A stretch of 64,000 nt of DNA from Acidobacteriota bacterium (GCA_016185425.1 JACPNQ010000028.1:62001-126000), one strand, 5' to 3'. Shown: positions 50,485 to 61,264, numbered from the stretch's first letter. Notes: a model not told the origin generated them from the sequence alone. Numbers and translations: made by a program.

Positions 50485-51753
50485 ATGATCCATCAAAACG
50501 ACCGCCGCGAGTTCCTGAAATCAGGCGCTCTGACGCTGGGCGCACCTGCGCTTTTGAGCGCGATGCAGGCCAATAAGATCATCAAAGTCGGCCTGGTCGG
50601 TTGCGGTGGACGCGGCACCGGCGCGGCCTCGCAGGCTTTGAAAGCGGACGACTTCGCCAATCTGACGGTCATGGCCGATGTCTTCCAGGAACGGATCGAC
50701 GAATCCATACAACAGTTGCAGAGGCGCGCTGGCGAAAAGGTCAAAGTCGAATCGGCCAACATGTTCGTCGGCCTCGACGCCTACCGTAAGTTGATCGATT
50801 CCGACATCGACGTCGTCATCCTCGCCACACCTCCAGGCTTCCGCCCTGAACAGTTGCGCTACGCCATTGAAAAGGGCAAGCACGTCTTCTGCGAAAAGCC
50901 GATGGCTGTCGACGCTCCCGGGGTTCGCCACGTGATGGAAACCGTCAAGATGGCGCGCGAGAAGAAGCTGAACCTCGTCGCCGGCTTCTGCTGGCGCTAT
51001 TCGAATTACATCGTTGACGTCTTCGACCGCGTGCACAAAGGCGATATCGGCGACATAGTCAACTACTACGCGACCTACTACACGAACCCCGTGAAGCCCA
51101 TGCCTCCCGCCGACACGCGGCCCGCGGGCATGTCGGACATCGAGTGGCAGATCCGCAACTGGTACAACTTCACCTGGACTTGCGGCGATTCGCTGGTCGA
51201 ACAGGCGATCCACAGCGTTGACAAAGTGGCCTGGGCCTTCAAGGATGCTCCGCCCGCAAGCTGCGTCGCGGTCGGCGGCCGGCAGATTCCCGCGAACGGC
51301 GGCAACATTTTCGATCACTTCGAAGTGAACTATGTGTGGCCGAATGGCGTGCGCGCCATCGTCGCGAGCCGCCAGATGGAAGGCTGCTACAACGAAAACG
51401 CCGACTACATTATGGGCACCAAAGGCCAGGCGATCATCGGCAAAGGCCCGAACCCGCGTATCGCCGGCGAGAACGCCTGGACGTACTCCGGCCAGAAATA
51501 TGACATGTACCAGCGCGAGCACGACCTGCTGTTCCAGGCCATTCGAAAAGGCGAAGTGATGAACGACGGCGACCGCATGTGCTCTTCGACGCTGATGGGC
51601 ATCATGGGCCGCATGGCCGCCTATACGGGCCAGCAGATCACCTGGGAACAGGCGATGAACTCGCAGGAGCGCCTGGTGCCAGAGCGGATTGAGTGGAACG
51701 GGAAGTGGGAAGTGCCGCCGCTCGCACAGCCGGGCAGGACACGGTTTGTTTAG
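50485..51753 (+). CDS. Gfo/Idh/MocA-family oxidoreductase with Tat-like signal
   Basis: The protein has 422 residues from ATG 50485, with AGGAGG at 50471-50476. The N-terminus DRREFLKSGALTLGAPALLS is a Tat signal. Rossmann motif KVGLVGCGGRGTGAA and the EKP motif in GKHVFCEKPMAVDAPGV define the family. The C-terminal domain (NFTWTCGDSLVEQAIHSVDK, DHFEVNYVWPNGVRAIVASR) holds the substrate. These NAD(P)-dependent enzymes oxidise or reduce sugars and inositol, and Tat-exported members are common in Acidobacteriota and Planctomycetes. The substrate is unknown. The stop interlocks with the convergent TOPRIM-like gene (TTAG). Confidence 0.93.
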   Translation: MIHQNDRREFLKSGALTLGAPALLSAMQANKIIKVGLVGCGGRGTGAASQALKADDFANLTVMADVFQERIDESIQQLQRRAGEKVKVESANMFVGLDAYRKLIDSDIDVVILATPPGFRPEQLRYAIEKGKHVFCEKPMAVDAPGVRHVMETVKMAREKKLNLVAGFCWRYSNYIVDVFDRVHKGDIGDIVNYYATYYTNPVKPMPPADTRPAGMSDIEWQIRNWYNFTWTCGDSLVEQAIHSVDKVAWAFKDAPPASCVAVGGRQIPANGGNIFDHFEVNYVWPNGVRAIVASRQMEGCYNENADYIMGTKGQAIIGKGPNPRIAGENAWTYSGQKYDMYQREHDLLFQAIRKGEVMNDGDRMCSSTLMGIMGRMAAYTGQQITWEQAMNSQERLVPERIEWNGKWEVPPLAQPGRTRFV

Positions 51754-52232
51754 GTAAAGAGAAATGGGCGGGCTCGATCGCGAAGGCGGGCGAGTTCGCC
51801 GGCGTTGTGTTGAAGAAGCGGATGGGACCATGTCCCGTTTCCTTCGTTATGGCACTCCTTTGCCAACAGTGCCCCAATGTCTTCGTAGCGGCCAAGCTCG
51901 ACCTTCAATCTTTCGGGCTCAGACCACACACCGAGGACGAAGACGCGATCTCGCAAGTCTGCAGGGATTCTCCCGTTCACATACTCACGCCGCTCGGTGT
52001 CACCATCAAAGTCGATCAGTAACACCAGGTGGCGGCACGGGAGCCGGCGCAGCTCAAGTTGGTGCGTCTTTTCGAACGCTTCGAGTACGTGACGCCAACC
52101 GCCCGCCTCAGGCAACACTTGATAACGCCTTGAGCCAACTCCTTGATGAAGCGCAAATCCTCGCGCGATCTGCCGATTGGCGTCGTCTTCCGGGAGAATC
52201 TGTAGGTGATCCTGATGCCGGTTTACGCTCAA
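51750..52232 (-). CDS. TOPRIM-like small protein coupled to AAA ATPase
   Basis: The protein has 160 residues with a TTG start overlapping the ATPase stop (TTGA). An acidic N-terminal element, LQILPEDDANRQIARGF (E15), and a second one, HLVLLIDFDGDTERRE (D74, D76), match the Glu and Asp-x-Asp positions of TOPRIM or DUF4276/DUF4435-like nucleases. The rest is helical and basic. With the overlapping SMC/ABC-type ATPase this looks like an ATPase-plus-nuclease defence pair in the general style of PARIS or OLD systems. The catalytic reading is a resemblance only, and whether it is active needs a structural comparison. Confidence 0.6.
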   Translation of the reverse strand: MSVNRHQDHLQILPEDDANRQIARGFALHQGVGSRRYQVLPEAGGWRHVLEAFEKTHQLELRRLPCRHLVLLIDFDGDTERREYVNGRIPADLRDRVFVLGVWSEPERLKVELGRYEDIGALLAKECHNEGNGTWSHPLLQHNAGELARLRDRARPFLFT

Positions 52233-53308
52233 GGCTCGACATCTCCCCTTATGAGGGCGTCCACAAGCGGTCCGTTGACTTGGAGCTCGGACAATCGCCT
52301 GACTATTGTCGGTTCCAAATGGCTCTTACGATGCAGATAGAGTGTATTGCCCTCGGAGAAACTTCGGATCGCCTCCGGATTGTGTGAGGTGGCGATGAAT
52401 TGGCCCCGATTGTGAAATGCCTTCCGAAGCGCCGTTACAAAATGGCCGACCTCGTCGATCGCAAGATAGTTATCCGGTTCATCCCAGAAGCAGAACAGTG
52501 GCCCATACGACTCGTTCGCAGCCAGTACGAGCGCCGCGATCACAAAACATTTTTCGCCGTCCGACAGATCTTGGAATGGGATTGGAAGGGTTCCCAAATC
52601 GTTTCTAAAACTAAGCACCAAGGTCTTTGCGCCTTTGCCAATAACCGGGTTACGGATGTCGTCAAAGTCCGGGATGACCTCATGCAAGTAGGCCTCGATT
52701 TGCCCGTAAGCGCGCGGCGCGTGCGTGAGGATTGCGGAAAACCAAGCGCCAACGTTTGTACAGTCCGCGAAGAGTTCATGCGTCTCGTCCTCCGAATTGC
52801 CAGAGATCATGCTCGGCACGGGACGAAGTAGCAGGAGCCTGGAAAACCATTGAGTGAACGCCAGAATCGACGGATTCTGAACAAGCGGCAGCGCCGCCAG
52901 ATCCCATTTAATGAATTGCGTGTCTCCGGGCGAGCGAGCCTCGGCAAACTCGCGAGAGAAGACCCGGACGCCATCGACTGCGAACCACTCCTCTTTGATG
53001 TGAAGTTGGTTTACTCTGCCTGGGCCCTCGATGGCCAGCATATAAGCGATCTGCGACCCGCCGAGCTCGACTTCGATCTCAAAGCGTACAGGTACGTCTA
53101 AGCGCCCGCCCGTGAAATCCTTGGCCTTAATAACTTCTCCGACCCGGCTCGTCCCTCGCGCAATCGTCTGCAAAATCTGAAGCGCGCACGCAACCGTCGA
53201 CTTCCCCGACCCATTCTTCCCTATCAACAAAACCGAACTCTGCCCCGCGATCGGCAGCTCAAAATTCTCCAGGCAGCGGAAGTTGTTGACGTAGAAGCGA
53301 CGAATCAC
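52229..53308 (-). CDS. AAA/ABC-type ATPase (AAA_21-like, candidate defence ATPase)
   Basis: The protein has 359 residues with a GTG start. Walker A is GKNGSGKS (30-37), ABC-like signature LSDGEK (248-253), Walker B FCFWDEPDN (272-280) and H-switch TSHN (307-310). The insertion between Walker A and signature is about 210 residues. This is the AAA_21/OLD-like head architecture without an SMC-length coiled coil. It begins with the hallmark RRFYVNNFRCLENFELPIAG. Such ATPases pair with nuclease or protease effectors in anti-phage systems. The partner at 51750-52232 overlaps its stop. It lies beside other non-core genes rather than in a known island. Confidence 0.83.
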   Translation of the reverse strand: MIRRFYVNNFRCLENFELPIAGQSSVLLIGKNGSGKSTVACALQILQTIARGTSRVGEVIKAKDFTGGRLDVPVRFEIEVELGGSQIAYMLAIEGPGRVNQLHIKEEWFAVDGVRVFSREFAEARSPGDTQFIKWDLAALPLVQNPSILAFTQWFSRLLLLRPVPSMISGNSEDETHELFADCTNVGAWFSAILTHAPRAYGQIEAYLHEVIPDFDDIRNPVIGKGAKTLVLSFRNDLGTLPIPFQDLSDGEKCFVIAALVLAANESYGPLFCFWDEPDNYLAIDEVGHFVTALRKAFHNRGQFIATSHNPEAIRSFSEGNTLYLHRKSHLEPTIVRRLSELQVNGPLVDALIRGDVEP

Positions 53309-53332
53309 AGAACGATCATAACCCGCGCCCCC

Positions 53333-54274
53333 CTAATCCGGCCGCGCAAAGTACCCCGTCTTGTGCCGGAAACTCAACCCTGGCCGCACCGCCCGCAACT
53401 GAATCTTCCGGAACGACCCATCCCGCACCGCATTCGTCGACGAATACCCCAGGTCATAGGAAGCGCGCAGAATCTCGGCGATCTGCCGGAACTGCGCCTT
53501 CAAATCCGGCGCATGCGTCCCATCCAGATCCACTCCGCCCGTCTCTCGCGCCAACCGCTCCATCACCGATCGTCCGTACTTATTCCGCGCATTCCACCGC
53601 CCTCCGCGCAGCTCGGTGTAGCGGATACAGAATAGCTGCACCGCCGCCCGCTGGGCGCACTCGATCGCATCCAGCATGTGATGCGCGCTTGCGTTGTCTT
53701 CCCCATCCGAGAACACGATCAACGCACGCCTTCCCACATCCACCTTTGCCAGCACGTCCTCCACCGAATGATAGATGGCATCATAAAAAGCCGTCCCCGA
53801 AACACGCCACTCTCGCGGCCCAACAAACGGGTATTCCTCGTAACGCTTCGCCTTCTGAAACTCGCCCAGCCGCTCGGTGATCTGTTCCATCTTGCTCGTC
53901 ATCGGGCAAATCAGCCGCACCTGGTTGCCAAAGCAAACCAGAAACGCCTGGTCACGCGCCTGCGCCACATTCTTCAAAAAATCGCGCAGATCCCGCCGGT
54001 GATCCTTCAGGAAATCTTTCTGGCTGCCCGATGCATCCGCCACCAGTCCCAGCGCAAGCGAGCTCTCCCCGCCCCGCGAGAAATGCGATATCGTCTGCCG
54101 CACGCCGTCTTCATAGACTTCCACGTCGTCCTTTGTCAAGGTCCGCACCAACGCCCCGCTGCCGTCCCTCGCCGAAAACGGTAAGTTCACAAGGTTGACG
54201 TCGACACGAATCACCGGTAGCTCCTGCGCAAACACAGGCCCGGCGGCAATCCCGAAAAATCGGCGGCGAAGCAT
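53333..54274 (-). CDS. VWFA-related domain secreted protein
   Basis: The protein has 313 residues with a short signal-like N-terminus (LRRRFFGIAAGPVFAQ). Residues about 20-65 (IRVDVNLVNLPFSARDGSGA, VYEDGVRQTISHF) and a von Willebrand A domain with a DASGS MIDAS motif (GLVADASGSQKDFL) fit the TIGR03436 VWFA-related family frequent in Acidobacteriota. The region ALIVFSDGEDNASA completes the metal site. Function is unknown; such proteins bind others at the envelope. It diverges from the cytochrome-FGE gene with a 53-base gap. Confidence 0.88.
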   Translation of the reverse strand: MLRRRFFGIAAGPVFAQELPVIRVDVNLVNLPFSARDGSGALVRTLTKDDVEVYEDGVRQTISHFSRGGESSLALGLVADASGSQKDFLKDHRRDLRDFLKNVAQARDQAFLVCFGNQVRLICPMTSKMEQITERLGEFQKAKRYEEYPFVGPREWRVSGTAFYDAIYHSVEDVLAKVDVGRRALIVFSDGEDNASAHHMLDAIECAQRAAVQLFCIRYTELRGGRWNARNKYGRSVMERLARETGGVDLDGTHAPDLKAQFRQIAEILRASYDLGYSSTNAVRDGSFRKIQLRAVRPGLSFRHKTGYFARPD

Positions 54275-54327
54275 AATGATTTAACGCTTCCTAAGCACGG
54301 TTGGTTCAGTATCCTGAAAGAAACATC

Positions 54328-55597
<1,270 letters not shown>

Positions 55598-55611
<14 letters not shown>

Positions 55612-56425
55612 CCTGCAACGATTCGAGGCTGTCGAGCCCCACATGGGGACGCTCGTCGGCATTACTCTCTACACACGCTCCGCCGCCGAAGCGAAGAACG
55701 CGTTCACGGCGGCGTATTCCCGCATCGCCGCGCTGAATCGCATCCTTTCCGACTACGAACCGTCGAGCGAGTTAAACCAGCTCAACACAACTGCCCGCCG
55801 CGTCAGCCCGGAACTCTACACGGTGCTGTCCTTCGCGAAACAACTCAGCGAAGCCTCCGGCGGTGCGTTCGACGTCACCATCGGACCGCTCACCCGGCTC
55901 TGGCGTGAGCGCAAGCCGCTTACCGGGGAGGCCCGGGCGCTAGTCGGCTGGCGGGAACTCCATCTGAACAGCGGCGAAGTTCGACTAGGCAAACCAGGCA
56001 TGAGGCTCGACCTCGGCGCGATCGGCAAAGGTTTCGCCGCGGATGAGATGTTGAAGACTCTCCGGGGGGTGGGGATCACGCGCGCCCTCATTGCCGCTAG
56101 CGGCGACATTGTGTGCGGCGACGCACCACCCGGCCAGCGCGGATGGGCGTTGGAAGCGGCGGGCAAGCGGATTACTCTGCGCCGTGCCGCTATTTCCACC
56201 TCCGGCGACACGAACCAGTTCTTCGAAAAGGACGGCCGCCGCTACTCGCACATTCTCGATCCGCGCACCGGCGCCGCCCTATCGGACGTACTCGAAGTCT
56301 CCGTTGTCGCGGCAAATGGAATGACTGCCGACGCACTGGCGACGACAGTGCGTATAATCGGCGCGCAAGCGGCGGCGGGACTCGTCAGGCGCTACCACGC
56401 GCACATCGCGTCGATGCGCGGTTAA
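55598..56425 (+). CDS. apbE: FAD:protein FMN transferase (ApbE family)
   Basis: The protein has 275 residues with a TTG start at 55598. The family core is MGTLVGITLYTRSAAEAKNA, ALNRILSDYEPSSELNQLNT, FDVTIGPLTRLWRE, LDLGAIGKGFAADEMLKTL, AISTSGDTNQFFEKDGRRYS and HILDPRTGAALSDVLEVSVV. ApbE covalently attaches FMN to Thr of target proteins such as respiratory complexes and secreted flavoproteins. The lack of a signal peptide is unusual for the periplasmic form. It overlaps the cytochrome-FGE gene, suggesting that both serve an envelope redox unit. The stop interlocks with DUF1684 (TTAA). Confidence 0.9.
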
Positions 56426-57258
56426 TGCCCCGCCGGCATTTTCTCGCCCGCTTCAATCGCAATCGGCAGTATGTTTTGTTTTGGCGGCAGCGGACACGTT
56501 GCGTAAGGCGTAAAGACGCACGGCGGGTTCTTGGCGACGTTGAAGTCAATCTCGGCGATCCCATTCACAGGCAGCGGCGCATAGAGCATCCGTCCCGCTC
56601 CATATGTTCCATGATTCGCTGTCTTATCCTTGAAGACGAAGAACAACTGCCCCTCATCCTCCACTGGCTCCAGCCGCAGCACCTGCCCGTTCAGCGTGAA
56701 CTCCACCAGCCCCGGGCTCACCATTTTCTGTGTATTCCCGGTCATGTCGGCGAAGTTAATGGTTCGCTTGTACGCGTGCGGAATGAACTTCGCGCGCACC
56801 TTATATTTCGCGTTGATCGGATACCACACACTGCCCGTATACTCACGCCGCATCTTGCTCTGCGCGTCGCGCAGTCGAATGCCGAACTTCCCGTTCCGCT
56901 CAATCGCCACCAGCCGCATGCCGTCGATCTCCACCGTATCCGGCGTGCCCGGCGTATCCGTACGCAACGCCCGCACCGAGCCTGACGAATCGCGGTACCG
57001 CACCGTTTTTCCATCAAACAAAAACATGCCCGCTTTCGCCGTGCCGCGAGGCAGCACGATATCGTTTGCGTCTGCCGATCCAACGCTGTTCTCTCCGGGC
57101 TTCAACCAGAAAAGACCGGCGACACTCAGCCAGCCCGTATACGGAGCCTTCAACCCTTCTTCGTACTTCTTCCGCCAAGCTTCTACAGACTGGGTATGCG
57201 GATCGGCGGCCAGCACGAACAGTTGGCAGGCGATCAGCCAAACCTTTCGTGTAACCAT
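56422..57258 (-). CDS. DUF1684 family secreted protein
   Basis: The protein has 278 residues with a signal-like N-terminus VTRKVWLIACQLFVLAADP. It shows the DUF1684 core: YTGWLSVAGLFWLKPGENSV, SADANDIVLPRGTAKAGMF, FIPHAYKRTINFADMTGNTQ, LFFVFKDKTANHGTYGAGRM and the conserved NPPCVFTPYATCPLPPKQN segment. The family is all-beta and of unknown activity. It diverges from the SMP-30 gene, and its 3' end interlocks with apbE. No catalytic assignment is made. Confidence 0.9.
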   Translation of the reverse strand: MVTRKVWLIACQLFVLAADPHTQSVEAWRKKYEEGLKAPYTGWLSVAGLFWLKPGENSVGSADANDIVLPRGTAKAGMFLFDGKTVRYRDSSGSVRALRTDTPGTPDTVEIDGMRLVAIERNGKFGIRLRDAQSKMRREYTGSVWYPINAKYKVRAKFIPHAYKRTINFADMTGNTQKMVSPGLVEFTLNGQVLRLEPVEDEGQLFFVFKDKTANHGTYGAGRMLYAPLPVNGIAEIDFNVAKNPPCVFTPYATCPLPPKQNILPIAIEAGEKMPAGH

Positions 57259-57285
57259 ACTTCATGGTATACATGCCTCGTGGCT

Positions 57286-58146
57286 ATGCGCACTGTTTTG
57301 CTGCTTGTTTTCACCGGCGTTTGCCTGCCGCAGGACTTCACCAAACTGGCGATTGAGAAGGTCGCCGGCGGCTTTACCTTTACGGAGGGGCCCGTGTGGA
57401 GCCGTGACAACTACCTGCTCTTCTCCGATCCGCCGGAGAACAAAATCTACCGCCTCACCTCCGAAGGAAAGTCCGTCTACCGCGAAGCTTCCAACGGCGC
57501 CAACGGCAACACGTTCGACACGCAGGGCCGTCTGTACTCCTGCGAATCCAAATCGCGCCGCGTTACTCGCACCGGCAAAAAGGGCAACATCGAAGTCCTC
57601 GCCGACAAGTACGAGGGCAAACGTCTCAACGCCCCCAACGACATCGTCGTTCGCAAGGACGGCAACATCTACTTCACCGATCCGGCCTTCGGCGCGCAAG
57701 CGGACAAACGCGAGTTGGACTTCTACGGCATCTACCACATTCCCGCAAAGGGCCAGCTCGAATTGATTGCAAAAACCACCGGGCGCCCCAACGGGATCGC
57801 GCTTTCGCCGAACGGCCGCATCCTCTACGTCGCCGATTCCGATGACCGCCTTATCCGGGCCTTCGATGTCGCCTCGAACGGCAAGGCCAGTAACGAGCGT
57901 GTACTCATCAAAGGCATCGACGGCCCGCCCGACGGCATCCGCACCGACGAAAAAGGCAACATCTGGGTGACGTGCAACAACGTGGCGGTCTATTCGGCCG
58001 ATGGCGTGTTCATCAACAAAATCGACTTCCCCGAGATCCCTCGCAACCTTACCTTTGGGGACAACGATTTCACCACGATCTACGTCACCGCGATGAAGTC
58101 GGTCTACCGCGTCAGGCTCGATGTCAAAGGCTCGGTGCAATATTGA
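57286..58146 (+). CDS. SMP-30/gluconolactonase-family secreted protein
   Basis: The protein has 286 residues from ATG 57286 with signal peptide RTVLLLVFTGVCLPQ. It is a six-bladed propeller: GFTFTEGPVWSRDNYLLFSD (the metal Glu in TEGPVW), LNAPNDIVVRKDGNIYFTDP (Asn of the metal site), IALSPNGRILYVADSDDRLI (the second Asp). Members hydrolyse lactones such as gluconolactone or act on similar esters. The stop overlaps the NUDIX TTG by four bases (TTGA 58143-58146). Confidence 0.9.
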   Translation: MRTVLLLVFTGVCLPQDFTKLAIEKVAGGFTFTEGPVWSRDNYLLFSDPPENKIYRLTSEGKSVYREASNGANGNTFDTQGRLYSCESKSRRVTRTGKKGNIEVLADKYEGKRLNAPNDIVVRKDGNIYFTDPAFGAQADKRELDFYGIYHIPAKGQLELIAKTTGRPNGIALSPNGRILYVADSDDRLIRAFDVASNGKASNERVLIKGIDGPPDGIRTDEKGNIWVTCNNVAVYSADGVFINKIDFPEIPRNLTFGDNDFTTIYVTAMKSVYRVRLDVKGSVQY

Positions 58147-58595
58147 GCAATGACGAGGGCCGCCGTTATCCGCGCCATCCCATTCTCGGCGTCGGCGCGC
58201 TGATCCTCGACGGCGATTCCATCCTCCTCGTCCGGCGCGGCAACCAGCCCCTGCTCGGCTATTGGTCCCTGCCTGGCGGCGCTGTGGAAACCGGCGAACG
58301 CCTGAAAGACGCCATTGCCCGCGAAGTACTCGAGGAAACCGGCCTCACCGTCGAAGTGGGCGAGATGGCCGAAGTCTTCGAGCGCCTGATGCCCGACGCC
58401 GAGGGGCGCGCCGAGTACCACTACGTGCTTCTGGATTACCTCTGCCGTATCACCGCCGGAGCGCCCCAGCCCGGTGACGATTCCAGCGCCGTCGCCTGGT
58501 TCCACCGCGCCGAATTGCGCAAACTGCTCATCACACCGGGTACCCTGGAAGTAATCGAACGCGTGTTCGAGCGCTATGGAATCAAGCAGTCTTGA
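58143..58595 (+). CDS. NUDIX hydrolase
   Basis: The protein has 150 residues with a TTG start overlapping the SMP-30 stop (TTGA). The Nudix box GX5EX7REUXEEXGU is present: GGAVETGERLKDAIAREVLE followed by ETGLTV, which binds Mg and nucleoside diphosphate-X substrates. The N-terminal PRHPILGVGALILDGDSILL is typical of ADP-ribose or MutT-like enzymes. The substrate is unknown. The 3' end overlaps mutS2 by 20 bases, so three genes (SMP-30, NUDIX, mutS2) appear in one transcript. Confidence 0.9.
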   Translation: MSNDEGRRYPRHPILGVGALILDGDSILLVRRGNQPLLGYWSLPGGAVETGERLKDAIAREVLEETGLTVEVGEMAEVFERLMPDAEGRAEYHYVLLDYLCRITAGAPQPGDDSSAVAWFHRAELRKLLITPGTLEVIERVFERYGIKQS

Positions 58596-60963
58596 GTTGT
58601 TGGAGTACGCGGAGCTGAAAGCGATCATCGCCCGGCAAATCAGCAGCAGCCCGGCCCGCCGCATCCTTGAGGAACTGGAACCGGCCACCGATCTGGCGGC
58701 GCTCGAAGAGGCGCACCGCGAGACCGCTGAGGCCGTGTATCTGCTCAACGAATCGGCCGCGTTGAAGAGCGTCAACATACGGTTTTCCGGCCTCCCGGAG
58801 ATCGATCAGGCGCTCGGCCGCATTGGCATCGAAGGCGCGTCTCTCGACGGTAAGGAAATCTACGATCTGCTGCAGTGGCTCGACCGCGCCGCCGAGCTCC
58901 GCGCATCCATAGGCAATGCCGGCGTGGGCTTTCCGCTCCTCGCCAAACGGGCTGCGCAATTGGCGGACTTGCGGCCCGTGCTGCGGTCCATCGCGGGCAA
59001 ACTCCACCCCAACGGCACGCTGACCGATCAAGCCAGCGTTGCCCTCGAACGCATCCGCCGCGGTATGGAACGGCAGCGTGAGCAGATCCAGCATTCGCTC
59101 GAAAAGTTCCTGCGCCAACACCGCGACGACGGCGTACTCCAGGACGACTTCGTCACTATCCGCTCGGAACGCTTCGTCATCCCGCTCGTCGCCGGGCAGC
59201 GCGCGAAGATTCCCGGCGTCATCCACGCCGCCAGCGGCACCGGCGCCACGCTCTTCGTCGAGCCGATGGAGACCATCGCGCTCAACAACGAGCTCGTGCG
59301 GCTCACCGAAGAGGAGATGCGCGAGACGCACCGGATTCTACGCGAGTTGACGGAGACGCTACGCGAACACGCGGGCGCGATACGCACGACTGTGCACGCG
59401 ATGGCGGCACTCGAATTCACTTTCGCCAAAGCCCGGTTCAGCAAACAATTTCTCTGTGTCGTCCCAACCTTCGGCGAGCGCCTGCGCCTCATCGCCGCGC
59501 GCCACCCGATCCTGGAAGACGTCCTTCGCAAGGAAGGCAAGCGCGTCGTGCCGGTGAGTTTTACCATGGACCGGATGCATCGCACCCTGCTCATCACCGG
59601 CCCGAATACCGGCGGTAAAACCGTGACGATGAAGACCGCCGGTCTGCTTTCGCTCATGGCGCAGAGCGGCATTCCGGTTCCCTGCGAAGAGGCCGAATTC
59701 CCGCTATTCACGCAGGTACTCGCGGATATCGGCGACAACCAATCCATCGCTGAAAGCCTGTCGAGCTTCTCAAGCCACGTGCGGCAGATTGGGATCATGC
59801 TTCGCGATGCCACGCCGGATTCCCTCGTGCTGCTCGACGAGCTCGGACGCGCCACCGATCCCGAAGAAGGCGGCGCGCTCGGCATCGCCGTCCTCGAGAA
59901 GTTCCGCGAGTACGGCTCGTTCACGCTCGCTTCCACGCACCTGATGCCGCTCAAAGTGTGGGGCGCAACGACCGAAGGCGTGGTCCAGGCGTCTATGGGG
60001 TTCAACGAAGCCGAGTTCACGCCGACATATATCCTCCTGACGGGCGCCCCCGGCCGTTCCGCCGGTCTCGCTATCGCCTCAAAACTCGGTCTGCCCAAGT
60101 CGCTGATTGAACGTGCGCGGCAGGCGATGTCGACGAGTGAGCGCGATATCGCCGGCTTTCTCAGCGAACTGCACCGCCGTCTCGATGAAGTGAAGGCCAG
60201 GCAGCAGGCGCTCGCCGGGGAGCGTGTGCGCCTCGACCGCGAGACGCAGAAGGAGCGCGAGGAATTCCGCAAGGCGGAAGAAGCGAAGCGCCGCGAGATG
60301 GAGCGGAAAACCGAAGCCGCGCTGGCGGCGTTCGAAAAGCACGCCAAGGAGACCATCGAGTCGATCCAACAGTCGGCCGGAACCAGCCGCAAAGCCGCGG
60401 ATCTCGCCATTCGCAAAGTCATCAGGACGCAGACGGATTTCCGGCAAGAGGTCCAACAAGCCGTCGCGCCGCCACCGTCGGAAAAGCCCGCCGCGGCGCT
60501 GATCGTCGACGAAGGCGACCGCGTGCGTCTGAGCGGCATTCGTGAACCGGCGCGCGTGAAGAGGCTGCTGCCGAACGGGATGGTGGATGTCGAAGTCGGC
60601 ATCATGAAGATGCGCGTCCCTTATGCCGACATCACCGAGCTCCTGCCTGACGGTCCCACCGGCCCGAAACTTCCCTCGGGCGTGACGTTCCAATCCGGCC
60701 CCACGTGGGATACCGTCACCAAGGAGATCAACATCATCGGCCAGCGCGCCGAGGAAGCCTGTGATGCGGTGGAGAAGTTTCTCGACGTTGCGTCGCTGGC
60801 GAGCGTCGACCGCGTCCGCATTATCCACGGCCACGGCATGGGCGTGTTGAAGCGCGCTGTCGGCGATCTGCTAAAGCGCAGCCCGCTGGTGACGAAGTTC
60901 TATCCCGCGACGGCGGCGGAAGGCGGGAATGGGGCTACCATCGCGGAGTTGAAGGAGTTTTAG
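58576..60963 (+). CDS. mutS2: MutS2 family DNA endonuclease / ribosome-rescue ATPase with Smr domain
   Basis: The protein has 795 residues, the standard MutS2 length. It lacks the mismatch-recognition domain of MutS. The core has Walker A ITGPNTGGKT (G342-T349), Walker B in LVLLDELGRATDPEEGGALG, and STHLMPLKVWG. A coiled segment (about 530-640) is followed by a KOW-like region and a C-terminal Smr domain (about 720-795) with VRIIHGHGMGVLKRAVGDLL. MutS2 acts on recombination intermediates and, in Bacillus, splits collided ribosomes. It is the last gene before a 301-base gene-free stretch. Confidence 0.96.
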   Translation: MESSSLELLEYAELKAIIARQISSSPARRILEELEPATDLAALEEAHRETAEAVYLLNESAALKSVNIRFSGLPEIDQALGRIGIEGASLDGKEIYDLLQWLDRAAELRASIGNAGVGFPLLAKRAAQLADLRPVLRSIAGKLHPNGTLTDQASVALERIRRGMERQREQIQHSLEKFLRQHRDDGVLQDDFVTIRSERFVIPLVAGQRAKIPGVIHAASGTGATLFVEPMETIALNNELVRLTEEEMRETHRILRELTETLREHAGAIRTTVHAMAALEFTFAKARFSKQFLCVVPTFGERLRLIAARHPILEDVLRKEGKRVVPVSFTMDRMHRTLLITGPNTGGKTVTMKTAGLLSLMAQSGIPVPCEEAEFPLFTQVLADIGDNQSIAESLSSFSSHVRQIGIMLRDATPDSLVLLDELGRATDPEEGGALGIAVLEKFREYGSFTLASTHLMPLKVWGATTEGVVQASMGFNEAEFTPTYILLTGAPGRSAGLAIASKLGLPKSLIERARQAMSTSERDIAGFLSELHRRLDEVKARQQALAGERVRLDRETQKEREEFRKAEEAKRREMERKTEAALAAFEKHAKETIESIQQSAGTSRKAADLAIRKVIRTQTDFRQEVQQAVAPPPSEKPAAALIVDEGDRVRLSGIREPARVKRLLPNGMVDVEVGIMKMRVPYADITELLPDGPTGPKLPSGVTFQSGPTWDTVTKEINIIGQRAEEACDAVEKFLDVASLASVDRVRIIHGHGMGVLKRAVGDLLKRSPLVTKFYPATAAEGGNGATIAELKEF

Positions 60964-61264
60964 ATAGACTCGCGCTCTCGCAAGCGGGCAACCTCACGGG
61001 GACATTCGCGCCGGAGCCCGCAAAGCGGGCGTAGGTGCGTGTGTACCCCCAACCCGGCCGGCACCCCCAACCCCTTAATTGCGGCAAGCCGCGCTGCTCA
61101 CAAGCAGAGCAACCGAAGCACGACATGATCTGATTTGATCGTCATAAGCGGATCTAACTCCCCGGCCCCGCCGCCCTATCCACGCCCTCGCCATAGGAGT
61201 TCCCGGTTGAGGAATGTCCTTCCATAAAACACTTTCGTCAGCCATACTGAAAGCCGATCTCTTC
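60964..61264. other. gene-free stretch with several short dyads and a direct repeat
   Basis: No believable gene was found in these 301 bases. They hold three short inverted repeats: GCCCGC-AAA-GCGGGC (61016-61030), GCGGC-AA-GCCGC (61081-61092), and CTGCT-CACA-AGCAG (61094-61107). The 11-base word ACCCCCAACCC occurs at 61045-61055 and 61063-61073. The hairpins may end the mutS2 transcript or be remnants of an intergenic repeat. The stretch separates mutS2 from the convergent bcp gene. Confidence 0.55.
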
